Source: Dioscorea cayenensis subsp. rotundata (lineage: Eukaryota > Streptophyta > Magnoliopsida > Dioscoreales > Dioscoreaceae). From it: 64,000 bases of DNA. Where the stretch lies: contig NC_052484.1 in assembly GCF_009730915.1 (NCBI RefSeq), positions 1-64,000 of the forward strand, read 5' to 3'. The position numbers were made by a program, and so were the translations under genes. Shown here one piece after another: positions 51,301 to 61,878 of the stretch. Position 1 is the first letter of the stretch. Each line of letters opens with the position of its first letter. Under the pieces are notes generated by a model, which was not told the origin of the DNA, searched no databases, and saw nothing but the letters and a program-made list of their open reading frames with translations.

Positions 51301-52440
51301 CCAAAGCATGAGTAGAAATCAAATTCAAACGCAACTCCGAACATGTCGTACATTTTTTTCGTAATCAATGTACAACCAAAGATTTGTCTCCACACAAACA
51401 TCACCAATACCCACTATATCTCAGATAATCACTGCTACCCATCTTTGCTCTGCCAAAGTTTCCTGATTTGTATGTAGTAAAAACTTCCTTCTTTGATGTA
51501 GCATGGTATGATGTTGCTGAATCAATAACCCACTCAACACAAGAATCGCCATTCTCGGCTTTCATCCTCATTAAAGAAAAGTACAACCAGCTCTTCTTCT
51601 TCAACAGATATAGCTGCAGTGGTATTTTGATCATCTGTCTTCTTTGAATTCTTCCTCATCATTTTGTTCTTTTTTTCCAGATCCTCGCAGCTTTCTTCAA
51701 GATATGCCCTTCTTTTGCCACAATGATAGCAAGTGAATTTGCCTTTTGATATGACTTACCCCTTGACTTAGAGCGCCCTTTAGGACCTCGACTCTTACTC
51801 CCCGCCTCGCTTTCTCAGAATCGTAATAAGAACCCCGTGAAGTATCAATGCCCATATCTTTCCTTCTTGTCTCCTCATTATAAAGACTATCTTTTACCAT
51901 AGATAAAGATAGGACACCATTCGGAGCAGAGTTGCTAAGAGACACTACCAAGGTCTCCCAACTGTCAGTCAAAGAACTCAAGAGCAATAATGCTTGCAAT
52001 TCATCATCTAGTGTTATTTTCATGGTGCTCAATTGATTTACCATATCTTGAAAAATCACTCGTGTGTTCAAAGAATTGATCGCCCATCTCTAAGCTTTCA
52101 GATTCATAAGCTTTTTCGATAACAAAAAGCTTTCATTTGAGCATTCTTCCTCTCATACATATTTTTCTAATTTTTTTCCATAGCACTCGTGCATCAACTT
52201 CTTTGCTTATATGATGATATACACTCGATATCAACCCACTCGCTTGGATAGTTCCTACAGCCTTCCCGTGCATTTTTCTCCCAATCATCATCGATTTTTC
52301 CCTGCTGGCTTAGTAGCTCCTAATTTAATAGGATCATATAAATCCTTGCAATAAAGAAGGTCCTCCATCTTTGACTTCCAAATTGAATAGTTTGAGCCGA
52401 GCAATTTCATCATCAGACCTCAAAAAATCCTCCATTTCAA
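48400..52440 (-). pseudogene. copia gag-pol, multiple frameshifts
   Basis: Visible pieces in transcription order are: gag (52071-51697, LTDSWETLVVSLSNS); a Cys/His knuckle region near 51720; protease WVIDSATSYHAT near 51540, where the catalytic triad DSG reads DSA; integrase LRSDNGGEYTSKEFE near 50800-50755; reverse transcriptase YVDDMLIVG at about 49384-49358; and DLGPAQQILGMQI with LSREKYVERVL near 49290-49200. No frame joins them, so the element is not autonomous in this assembly. Some breaks could be assembly errors given the near-identical LTRs. Confidence 0.88.
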
Positions 52441-52490
52441 TTCACACCAAGAAACACCCGGATCAACAAACCTCACTCTCTGATACCACT

Positions 52491-53036
52491 TGTTGAGTTT
52501 TGCACAGCAAATGCTTCTTGATATAAATAAAATAATTTTGGGTACTAAACCCGAACAATAAATGAAATCAATCAAGGTATACAAAAATTTACGTGGAAAA
52601 ACCCTCTTATTCGGAGGGAAAAACCACGGGCCAAACTCCGAATCAAATCCACTCATTAAAAATCAACAAGTACAAAAAACTCTCAAGCAAATGCACACTT
52701 GAGATCACCACCAATAATGGAGAAATACAAATAATAACTCTAGAAAACCCCTTTCTTGAATGATCACACCAAGAAAAACTGAGAAATTACCCTCCAAGAT
52801 TGCCTCCAAACAAACTCGCTGATTTGAGTAGGATTCAATAAAAGAAGATATGCTTTCTTCACCTTCCTTCTTCCAATGGACACAGAGAACAAAACCACGC
52901 TTCTTTTCTTTTTTTCTCACCATCATGCCTTCTCAACAGCCACATATTTATGTTTAGGGTTTCTTTTGCATTTTGCCCCCTGTCTTTATTACTAATAATA
53001 AATGGGCTGGATCGAAGTTTGGCCACCAAACCAACA
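52491..53036 (-). repeat. 5' LTR of the copia element
   Basis: This is the transcription-side LTR, followed on the minus strand by a 2-base gap and the tRNA-Met primer-binding site. Confidence 0.93.
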
Positions 53037-53041
53037 TTATG

Positions 53042-53513
53042 TGTTCTCAATTTAATAAATGAGTTGTTATAATTATTTATTTTAAAAATATTGTAAATTT
53101 GTTAGCTTGTATATTTCATGCCTTTTGAATATGTAGTGTCAAAGAAAAATTTGTGAAAGTGAAAGGAAGTTGCACCTGAAGATAAGAAGAGAACACTAGA
53201 TTGATCCAAAGTAATGAGTTGGTTCTGGTTCAATGTATCATATCTTCTTTTTTTGTTTTAGTGCAGTGCATAATTAAACCTCCAAAACAAAATCAGCCAC
53301 AAAGATAGAATTTGTGATTCAATGTAATGTGTTTTTTTTCCTTCTCAAAAGAACCAATTATGATATTTGACAATTTTCGAATGAATTGTGCTTAATGTCG
53401 GAAGACTTAATCGATACAATCTGATATTTCACAAGTTTTTATTTATTAAAAAAAAAGTACGTGAGAAATGTGAGATGATTTAAAATTTACTTTTCTTTCT
53501 GGTTTATCCACGT

Positions 53514-53554
<41 letters not shown>

Positions 53555-54170
53555 TTTTCTAATTAAAATTTGATCATATTATCCAATTGGCCACAAACTT
53601 GCTACAGATCTAATTAAGTAAGATCAATTAATTGACCATTCATTAAAAGTTTACTTAAATTTCATTGTATCTCAACACTGTAAAAATTCTGAGAAGAAGA
53701 GAAAATTACAAAAATCAATGACCATTTAAACTCACTCGAATTAGAGTTAATTTAAAATATTAAAGATTTGGTTGCTCATTTCTTCTCTCTCTCTCTCTCT
53801 CACAACAGTGTCTCTTTACATGTGTGTATATATATGTGACATCTATACTTGTTTGTTCACATGTTTTAATCTGAGAAAAGGTTTGTCTGTGCAAAATTAA
53901 AAAGAAAAAAATTAAAGACATTTTAACCCAAATAAAACACACTGTTTTCATGATCTTTCAAATTAATCAACGGTACTAGTACAATGAAATACAAAGATAT
54001 ATATATATATATATATATGACAGTTATTTTTATCAAAGTCATTTTACAATATTTCAAATCCAACAAACACACACACACACATATATATATATATGGTCCA
54101 AACCAAACATTCAGTATAATATGCAGAGATAAATTAAAGCAGCAGCACTGTATTAAGACACAGAAATTAA
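53042..54170. other. intergenic, 3' flank of peptide locus 2
   Basis: GTTTATCCAC at 53502-53511 followed by (TAA)n at 53515-53553 looks like another LINE tail. (CT)n is at about 53783-53802 and (TA)n at 53998-54018. From about 53840 to 54150 the sequence is alignable by eye with 56640-56930, the flank of peptide gene 3, as expected of a segmental duplication. Confidence 0.6.
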
Positions 54171-54198
54171 TGGGGAGCCTTATTGCCTTGGCCAGGGC

Positions 54199-54447
54199 TC
54201 AGGGACTGACTCTTGCAGCAGCCACCTTGAAGCTTGAGGCTTCATGTTTAAAAACCTCCATACGATTAGCAGTACCCTTGAATATTAGCTCATAAAATGG
54301 GAGCTTATGATCCTCTTCTTCTTTCCCATCAGTATTAATGAGCTTTCTAGCTTGCAAGGAGGATGTAAACAATAATAAAACAAGAATGAAGAAAGCCAAT
54401 ACTGCTAATGTGCAGGCTGGTTGTCTCTTGTTAATGATCAAAGCCAT
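54199..54447 (-). pseudogene. CEP-like secreted peptide precursor 2, frameshifted
   Basis: The frame gives 82 aa starting MALIINKRQPACTLAVLAFF, with the same signal peptide and SSLQARKL junction as copies 1 and 3, but it ends AAARVSP without the peptide motif. Compared with copy 3, a one-base insertion lies between GGAGGTTT and CATGAAG (about 54245-54255). A second one-base insertion (CCTGAGCCC against CCTAGCCC, about 54199-54205) follows. Traces of the lost motif can be read as ESVP in one frame and SPGQGNK in another, down to about 54172. Either this is a dead copy or it now makes a different C-terminus. TATA box and upstream module are retained. Confidence 0.75.
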
Positions 54448-54508
54448 TTGAGTGTGTAGTAGTAGTAGTAGTAGTAGTGTATGAGAACGCTACTTGGTTT
54501 GTGGTTGA

Positions 54509-54586
54509 TTTATATAGAGAGCAAAGTGAGTGAGTGAGTGGTATGTCCTTGTTACTTGGATTTTAAAAAGTTTAGTAGCGTTACGT
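54509..54586 (-). promoter_or_regulatory. TATA box and shared upstream module of peptide locus 2
   Basis: TATATAAA on the minus strand lies at about 54516-54509. The module AAAAGTTTAGTAGCGTTACG is at 54566-54585, about 120 bp upstream of the ATG. Confidence 0.65.
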
Positions 54587-56928
54587 ATAGGAAGATGTTC
54601 TTGGGGTTACATTCAAAGCATGCACGGAAATATTGTGTGGACAAAAAAAACATTAAGATGAAGGGCCGCTCTACTTTGAAGAGTTGAAGCATGACTATGA
54701 AGTGCTGATTAGCACTCAATACTCTCCATCAGTGCTTTTGCAGTTGCTCTGATCTCATTCCACATGTGACAAATCAACTTAATTGGTGGATAAACCATTG
54801 TGGGTTAGGGGGGCCAATACTAGCTAAGGATGCAAAGTTAGTCACCTCAAGTCTCATCTGGCAGACCACACTGGCACAGGCCCTGGCCAGCCTAGCTAGT
54901 AAAGAGGTGTGTGTACAAGTACAGAGTTAATCCCTTAACACTCAAAGTCTGTGTTTTCACTTAGCAGAGCCGCATAATTAATTAATTTCTTTCATATATA
55001 TATATATATATATATATCACCACAACAATAAATTTGTAGTTAACTATTTTCTTATATATATATCTCACCACAACAATAAATTAGTAGCAAGGGACGTGAT
55101 TTTGATATTCATTTTTATTTATATACTTTCAAAATATTCAATAAGGTACCATACCACTATATATATATATATATATTTAACACTTTCATAAATTAAAATA
55201 ATGTGATTAAAGAATTTAATATTAATTTTTTGAGTTAACATAAATGTTAAAAATAAGGTAGACTTTTATATTATATTAAATATTATTAATATTATTATTT
55301 TAAGGTAATTTATGAGGATGAAGTACGTTCACGCAACGGTACAGATTATAAAAACATGTGTTATATTGAATTGTATATAATCTTCTCTATTCTTTTTTAG
55401 TTGTCAACTTTACCTAAATCACATTGATTAAAAAAAGTTAGTTAAAGATAGTTGATTATCTATATTTTATAAAAAAATTTATTACTTTTCAAAATTATCC
55501 CTATTTAAAACTCCACTAGTGAAGTATATAATTTAATGTTTATTTGATTGTGATTTATTGAAAATTGTATAAGTACATTAAATTAAAAAGTAAATTTGAA
55601 AAAATTATTTAATATTGTACAAAATTTCTAATGTTACAAATAAAAAACAAAGAAGAGCTCCAAAATATGATAACTAAAAAGAGACATGAAAAAGGGTGAA
55701 ACAAAGAGATTGATATACATTTAGGATTTTAAGTTTTTAAATTGACTATAGATTTGGGGAAGTGGAAAGCCATCTGAAAGAATAAAAATAGCTGGAGACC
55801 ATTTATTGAATGAATGATGACATTTTTAACTATTTATCTACAGTACACTATGTAGTGCATCTGGACGTGACACAAGGAGTGCAAAAACTGGTATATTGAA
55901 ACCAATGAGTAATGCTATTTGTAAGTGTGTTACACATGGACATTCAATCTTGGAATGTTTTCTCTTCATATGAATTTGTCAAACAAGTGTACGTTATTCT
56001 CTTGCAAATGTACATATATATATATATATATAATAGAGAGAGAGAGAGATTATTATTACAATCTCTAATTAAAATCTCACGCACCATAATTTGACCTTGA
56101 ATCATTGATGTAATATAAAATATAAAACAAATTTCAGCATTGATTATTTCAATTATTTTAATAACTAAATTTAACGAACACTATTGATTTTATAAATTTA
56201 AATTAGAAAACTAGAGAGGAAAAATATAAAAGTTTATAGAAAAAATACAAAGAAAAAAAAGAAAAACAAAGATAAATACAAAAATAAATAAATAAATTGA
56301 GTGACCAACTCACAGATACCATGATTTAAAATTTAAAGTGTCCAATGGTGACACTAAATCACATAGACTTTTGACAGACAAGTTATAAATATTAAGAACT
56401 AAGTCATTTAAAGTTGCATTTTGACATTTTCTTTTAGTCAACCAATTAATTAATGTATAGCCCACGTGAGTATAAGCTAGAGTGGCATATTTCTAATCCT
56501 GCCCCTGAATAATATTCTCAAGCTATCACAACCACGTTAATATCCATTCAAATTGACTCGCTCTAGTTTATAGTTATTAGTTAATTAACAGGCATAGAAA
56601 AGAACAGGTTCCTCATATCTCTCTCATGCACATCTCACACGTCTTAATCTGAGAAACGTTTTCTCTTATCTCTTAAAAAACAAAAAACCATGCAAATAAA
56701 ATATAAGAAACACTTTACCTAAACAAACCACATTCTTCTGTCTTTCTTGAGCTTTCAATTAATCAACAGTACAACCACAACAACATTCACACATTTGTAC
56801 TTATACAAAACAGTTATCAATTTTTATGATATTTATAACTGTCATTTTACAATTCAAATTGATCAAACATATGGTCCAAGCTTTCAATATATATATTTAT
56901 GTAGTGTAGAGATAAAGCACCAGCAGTG
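54587..56928. other. upstream region of locus 2 and 3' flank of gene 3
   Basis: No further gene. (TA)n runs are at about 54993-55016, 55158-55176 and 56012-56031, the last followed by (GA)n to 56049. The patch at 55790-55890 (GGACGTGACACAAGGAGTGC) matches 58205-58240 upstream of gene 3, marking the duplicated unit. Confidence 0.55.
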
Positions 56929-56945
56929 AACTATATATAAGAGAG

Positions 56946-57001
56946 TTATATTTGTTTTTTTTTATTTAATAAATCAGTGGTTTATCCACTTTATTAAAAA
57001 A
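56946..57001 (+). mobile_element. 5'-truncated LINE tail insertion
   Basis: The tail AATAAATCAGTGGTTTATCC at 56968-56987 (then ACTTTATT and A-run) matches the 3' end of the LINE at 1-2820. It is flanked by a 17-bp near-perfect duplication AACTATATATRAGAGAG (56929-56945 and 57002-57018), the mark of target-primed insertion. The right copy ends one base before the stop codon (57020-57022) of the minus-strand peptide gene 3. Confidence 0.85.
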
Positions 57002-57019
57002 AACTATATATGAGAGAGA

Positions 57020-57286
57020 TTAATGGGGGATTTTATTCCCAACGCCAGGGCTAGGGACGGACTCCCCCAGCCACCTTGAAGCTTGAAACTTCATGCTTGA
57101 AACCTCCATATGACTACCACCCTTGAATGGTACTTCATGATATAACAATGGGAGCTTATCCTTTTCTTCTTTCCCATTATCAATAATAAGCTTTCTAGCT
57201 TGCAGAAAGGATGGAAATAATAAAACAAGAATGAAGAAAACCAGTATGGCCAATGAGGCTGATCTCTTGTTAATAATCAAAGCCAT
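57020..57286 (-). CDS. CEP-like secreted peptide precursor 3
   Basis: 88 aa. A signal peptide (MALIINKRSASLAILVFFIL to about residue 28, ...SFLQA|RKL) leads to a Lys/Glu-rich linker and the C-terminal domain ASRWLGESVPSPGVGN, then a four-residue tail KIPH. It shares start, signal junction and motif with copies 1 and 2; copy 2 is its closest relative, and the two lie in a tandem duplication. By analogy with CEP peptides the domain would be cut out, proline-hydroxylated and secreted. The Asn closing the motif and the extra KIPH differ from typical CEPs ending in His. TATA box and shared module are upstream. A LINE tail directly follows the stop codon. Confidence 0.8.
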   Translation of the reverse strand: MALIINKRSASLAILVFFILVLLFPSFLQARKLIIDNGKEEKDKLPLLYHEVPFKGGSHMEVSSMKFQASRWLGESVPSPGVGNKIPH

Positions 57287-57347
57287 ATATTAGAGTACTA
57301 TATATGTTGTGCTTGAGAATTAATGCAACTAAGTTTGGTTGTTGATT

Positions 57348-57445
57348 TATATAGAGATCGATCGAGTACTGAGTGAGCGAGCTAGTGGGAGATATATTGA
57401 CGTGTCCTTTTGACTTGTATTTTGAAAAGTTTAGTAGCGTTACGT
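57348..57445 (-). promoter_or_regulatory. TATA box and shared upstream module of peptide gene 3
   Basis: TATATAAA on the minus strand is at about 57353-57346, some 62 bp above the ATG. AAAAGTTTAGTAGCGTTACG is at 57425-57444, identical to that of locus 2. Confidence 0.68.
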
Positions 57446-59286
57446 TAAGAAAGAGCTTAATTAAGGTTATGTTCAATGCATGCATTGTCGATCTGGAGAC
57501 AAAAAAAAAAAAATAAAAGGTAGTCTTAAGGGCTGCAATTTGGAGAGATGATCAAGTATGACTATGAAAGCCTCTAATGAGCACTTGATTAAACTCTCTC
57601 CGTTAATGTCCTTGTATGAATTGGCCCTCTCTCGATCATTATTGAAATTATAGCACGTTTAACAAATTTTTTCTATTCATAGTCCAACAAAGAAACTCTG
57701 AAGCTTCAAAACATCAAATCTTACCTAATCTTGTTTTATGCTATATATTAATTAACCAATTAATAATAATGGTGTAAAAAGAAATCCTAATTAGATCACT
57801 ACATTTATTCTTATTTTTTGTTTAAATAATTAGTGAGATGTTAACCCAACGTGAGTTGCCAACTAATAACCACTGTACTCGATCGCGTAACTGAAAAATG
57901 AATAAAATACAATAGATATAAATAAATAGTGAGGCAAAAAAATATACTGAAAACAGAACAAAAATTTTATTTATTAATTTATTAATTTCAGTTTTAATAT
58001 TGTTGGAGATTAACTCGTTACTATCCACTCATATGAAAAAGAGGATAAACACCACAATTAATGTTGGGAGTGGAGGATTGAGATCAAGTAACACAAGAGA
58101 TATGGGGAGATCGATCGAGTGGAAAGCTATCTAAACCAATAAAAGTTGTTGGAATTAAGCCATGGAATGGTTGGTCATATTTTTAAATATTGAACTGTTT
58201 ATCAACAGTGGTACAAGTGGACGTGACACAATTGAGTGCAGACACCAACCCACTAGACATGTTAAGCTGAATCTTTTTTAAAGAAGATTCAAATGTCCTC
58301 CATAAAGTTTTGAAAAGAGACACATCCTTGTGATGCAATACAAACTCAACTTGCATGTTTTCAAACAAGGTTGGCCTGATATTTCTACTGTTCATTACTG
58401 TTTATAAAATTATGCATATATTATTTTAGGAATTTAATATTTAGGGTTGGATTTAAGTTTATCTTATTTATAGTTTTGTAGTTATATGCATAGTGGTATA
58501 GTACTAAATTAGCGTACCTCTACTGTTTTTGAGTCAGGGAAGATGATTTCATAAGATGGCCATTATTTTAGAGATTTTAATAAAAAAATTATTAGTCAAA
58601 TTGATTGCATATTCATATTTTAATGGAAGAAAAATATTTAACTGAGGAGCAACAAATAAACCGGAATAATAAAACAAATTTATAAGAAAATTTCATTTGG
58701 TTCATCCAATGTAAGGGTGTGTTATATCAAGTGGCAAATGACCATTTTTAATTAAACATTATAAATAAATCCCAACTTTATAGAGGTTTTTTTTTTCGTT
58801 TGGATCAATTATGTAAATTCTCTCCTTGATGTGCAATTGATACATATACTATATACGGTAAAATTGCAAATATTATATTTTTTTCACTATATATATATAT
58901 ATGGAATAGAGACGTACGTCACATATGTACCACAAGAGCTGAGAGATGTATGTACTACAAAAGCTGAGAGATGAGATAGAATATGAAATGAATTTCTTCA
59001 AAAATATATGATCTAATTTTTTAATATATAAGCTAAAATGATTTTGCTATTTTAATTAATTTAAAAACCAAATTTATAATTTTTTTTGGGTTATTATCGA
59101 CTTATAAATTTAGATTAAAAAAACTATCGGAGACTGGTAAAAACTTTATATATTCAATAATAAGAGCAAATTTATGTTATATATATACACACACGTATTT
59201 ATGCATAGAAAGTGAATGAATAAATAAATTAATCATTAAATACAAATTTTATTAGGTTATGAATTTTGAGAAAAAAAATATTAAAT

Positions 59287-59336
<50 letters not shown>

Positions 59337-59535
59337 AAGACTTTAATTGTGATTTTTTTAAAAAAATAAATGCAATGAGCTCAATGAAGTTGCTTTATTT
59401 AGTTTGACCTTAAAAAATTATGACTTTAAAGTTTTTTTTTTATTAAAAAAAAAGTTCTTTTCTATAAATAAGATGCCTTTGTTATCTCCTGAAAAATTAT
59501 TTATCATTGGAGGATTGATGTGTTCTTGTGTCAAA
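57446..59535. other. upstream region of peptide gene 3, AT-rich intergenic
   Basis: 57446-58240 resembles the upstream region of locus 2 in patches. A (TA)n of about 42 bp is at 59290-59332. Open frames here have no recognisable domain. Confidence 0.5.
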
Positions 59536-59842
59536 ATATCAAAATGATCCCTCTATTTTACGTTTTCCGCCCTTTTAGTCCTATAATGTAAAATCCGTAT
59601 TTTTAGTTATCGTATTTACACATTTCTATTTTTTTGGTCTCTCCAATTGATGGATCTGCCTCCTTCCAACTGATGAACTGGAGGGACTAAAAAAGGATAA
59701 AAATTTGTAAATACGAGGACCAAAAGAGCAGATTTTACAGCTAAAGAACGAAAATGTGCAAATACGAGAACCAAAATATTAGATTTTATATTAGAGGGAC
59801 TAAAAAGACGGAAAACATAAAATAGAGGGACTATTTTGATAT
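59536..59842. mobile_element. MITE-like element with long inverted ends
   Basis: The left end ATATCAAAATGATCCCTCTA and the complement of the right end ATATCAAAATAGTCCCTCTA begin arms that match at most positions over about 45 bp (through TTTTCCG and TTTTTAGTCC) and imperfectly over about 130 bp. No coding frame. Flanking (TA)n hides any target duplication. Confidence 0.65.
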
Positions 59843-61602
59843 ATATATATATTTTAATTAAAATGATTTATTCATCTTTTCAAAATAAATAAATAAATAA
59901 TAAAAAATGATTCAAAAAATTGCTCATAATAAAAGCAAATAACACTATTAAAAAAACAATGCTTGCAACATAAAAAAACAGAAGTATATTTCCACCTGTT
60001 CCAAGCAATCCTTAATTATCACTACATTATATATTGACATATATATCGATATTAACATATTGATGATCAATTTAATTATGCCATCTATTGATATTATGTG
60101 CATGGTTGTTAATGTACATAACATTAAAATACACGTGTAAGACTCCAAATAAAAATAAAAAACCCCACCAAGCATATATCTTATTAAGAAAAAAAAGAAA
60201 GAAGATATTTATTAATTACGCTATTTATGTTGCATGAGTGCAACATAAATACACCACTGTGGCATACGTTTAGAAAGATTAATTACATGCATGCAAGCCT
60301 TTTGGAAGACTACTCATATATCATGATTATACAAGTGATTATATTTATACATGATCGCATGTATAATTATGTATACAAATTAATTAATTATATATGAATT
60401 TTCTTTTACAAGGATATATATACATGATTATATGTGAATTTTTCTAATGTGGTTATGTACTAGTTTTGTTTTTGTTTTGTTTTTAAAATAAATAAATCAT
60501 ATTAATTAAGATAAGAAGAAAATTACATCAAAATTAGAAAGTACATTAGGAGGGATATATATATATATATATATGGATCAGTTTTTCTTTCAATGGTTCC
60601 AATTTTTTAATGGATTGTATTAATATGTGATGTGAATAAACGTTAATGTGTGCGTGTGTCTGTGTTAATTTTTTATAATATATATATATATATATTTATT
60701 TATTTATCTTGATACAAAAAATTAACTATATCTTAAAATCTGGGGCTAAGTGTTAGGGCTGCTCCCTATGTGATGCAGAGGTGATGAAGGTTTTATTTAT
60801 ATGAAAAAAATAATAAAATATGCGGGCATTATTGAGAGATAAAAATAAGATTAAAAAAATTAAAGATTATGCTTTAATTTGTCTTTGAATGGGGCGGCTC
60901 AGGCACTATAGTTTGAGGGTAAAAATAATAATAAAGTTCACAACAGTGGCCATATTGAGACCTTCTACATTATGCGCCACATAATTATAATATAACCTAT
61001 GGCTGTATTCTATAAACAACAGTTAATTAAAGTAAACACCAATATTAAGTTAAAGGGAGTTGACATTTTATTTTATTATTTTATTTTAAAAAGTTGACAT
61101 TTTACCGCCTTCCCACTCAAAAATCGAGAGTTCAATTAAATATGTGACTTTTATATATATATATATATATATATATTTGAATAAAGTGGATAAACTATAA
61201 CTTTATTGAAAACAAAAAATAAAATAAATAACCATAAAAAAATATTATATATTTAAAATATAATATACACGAAATTAGTTGATTTTTTTTTAATGGAGTT
61301 ACAATTAATTAAGATGCTTTTAAGTAATTTGGAGGGTACTTAATTAATTAAGCTTCAATTAATGATCTTTATATTATCTATTATTGTTTTTTTAAATGGC
61401 AATTTATTCAATGAATTGTCTATCGATCCCTTTGCATGTTTCTCAAACTACTTAACGTAGATATATATATAATCAAACCACTCTGACATAGATGATCAAA
61501 AGGGATGCCTTCAAACATATGCATGTTAATTTGGATATTTTTATTAATTATTGTATTTATACCACATGATTACACTGATATGACTCTTAAAAATGGAAGG
61601 AA
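59843..61602. other. AT-rich intergenic with a LINE tail relic
   Basis: GTGGATAAAC at 61186-61195, with flanking TTGAATAAA and CTTTATTGAAAAC, is the complement of a LINE tail and marks a minus-oriented relic at about 61178-61213. (TA)n runs lie at about 60557-60573, 60679-60695 and 61152-61176. No gene seen. Confidence 0.55.
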
Positions 61603-61878
61603 TTAGGAACAACAAGCATTAGACATGAATCCATGATAGAAGTTCTTGGTAGGAGGATGGTTAAGCTTGTTGCCAACTCCAGGGCTTGGTACTGATCTTA
61701 GGATCCTGTTAATCACAGGAGCCACAACAACATGTGAATCTTGAGGATGTAATTGAAGCTTGTTCAGATCTTCATCCACTTTGAGAGGTGTTCTGGTGGC
61801 ATGCATGCAGGATGAAAGGAATACAAGGATGATGAAGATAAGGAGCAAAGTGGATTTCATTGTAACCATACTACCCAT
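61603..61878 (-). CDS. CEP-like secreted peptide precursor 4 (divergent)
   Basis: 91 aa. The signal peptide (MKSTLLLIFIILVFLSSCMHA, Met at residue 7) differs in sequence from copies 1-3 but has the same layout. The motif INRILRSVPSPGVGN is followed by a 21-residue tail beginning KLNHPPTKNF and ending NACCS. The RILRSVPSPGVG core is the closest of the four to group II CEPs as I recall them. Alternative starts are Met1, Met4 and Met7; all precede the signal peptide. A TATA-like TATATATAG is on the minus strand at about 61980-61972. Only a weak match to the shared upstream module is seen at 62061-62080. Confidence 0.78.
   Translation of the reverse strand: MGSMVTMKSTLLLIFIILVFLSSCMHATRTPLKVDEDLNKLQLHPQDSHVVVAPVINRILRSVPSPGVGNKLNHPPTKNFYHGFMSNACCS

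Larger units (their letters stand above)
47820..53036 (-). mobile_element. Ty1/copia LTR retrotransposon, full length but decayed
   Basis: This is a 5.2-kb element flanked by TTATG duplications (47815-47819, 53037-53041). LTRs are 47820-48362 and 52491-53036; read on the minus strand they start TGTTGGTTTGGTGG and end GCAAAACTCAACA. The primer-binding site TGGTATCAGAG (minus, 52488-52478) is complementary to initiator tRNA-Met, the usual copia primer. A polypurine tract GGTGGAGGGGAGAT (48376-48363) precedes the 3' LTR. The order of gag, protease, integrase and reverse transcriptase on the minus strand is that of copia. The YVDDMLIVG and DSATSYHAT segments resemble the Tork lineage. Frames are broken throughout. 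Confidence 0.95.
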
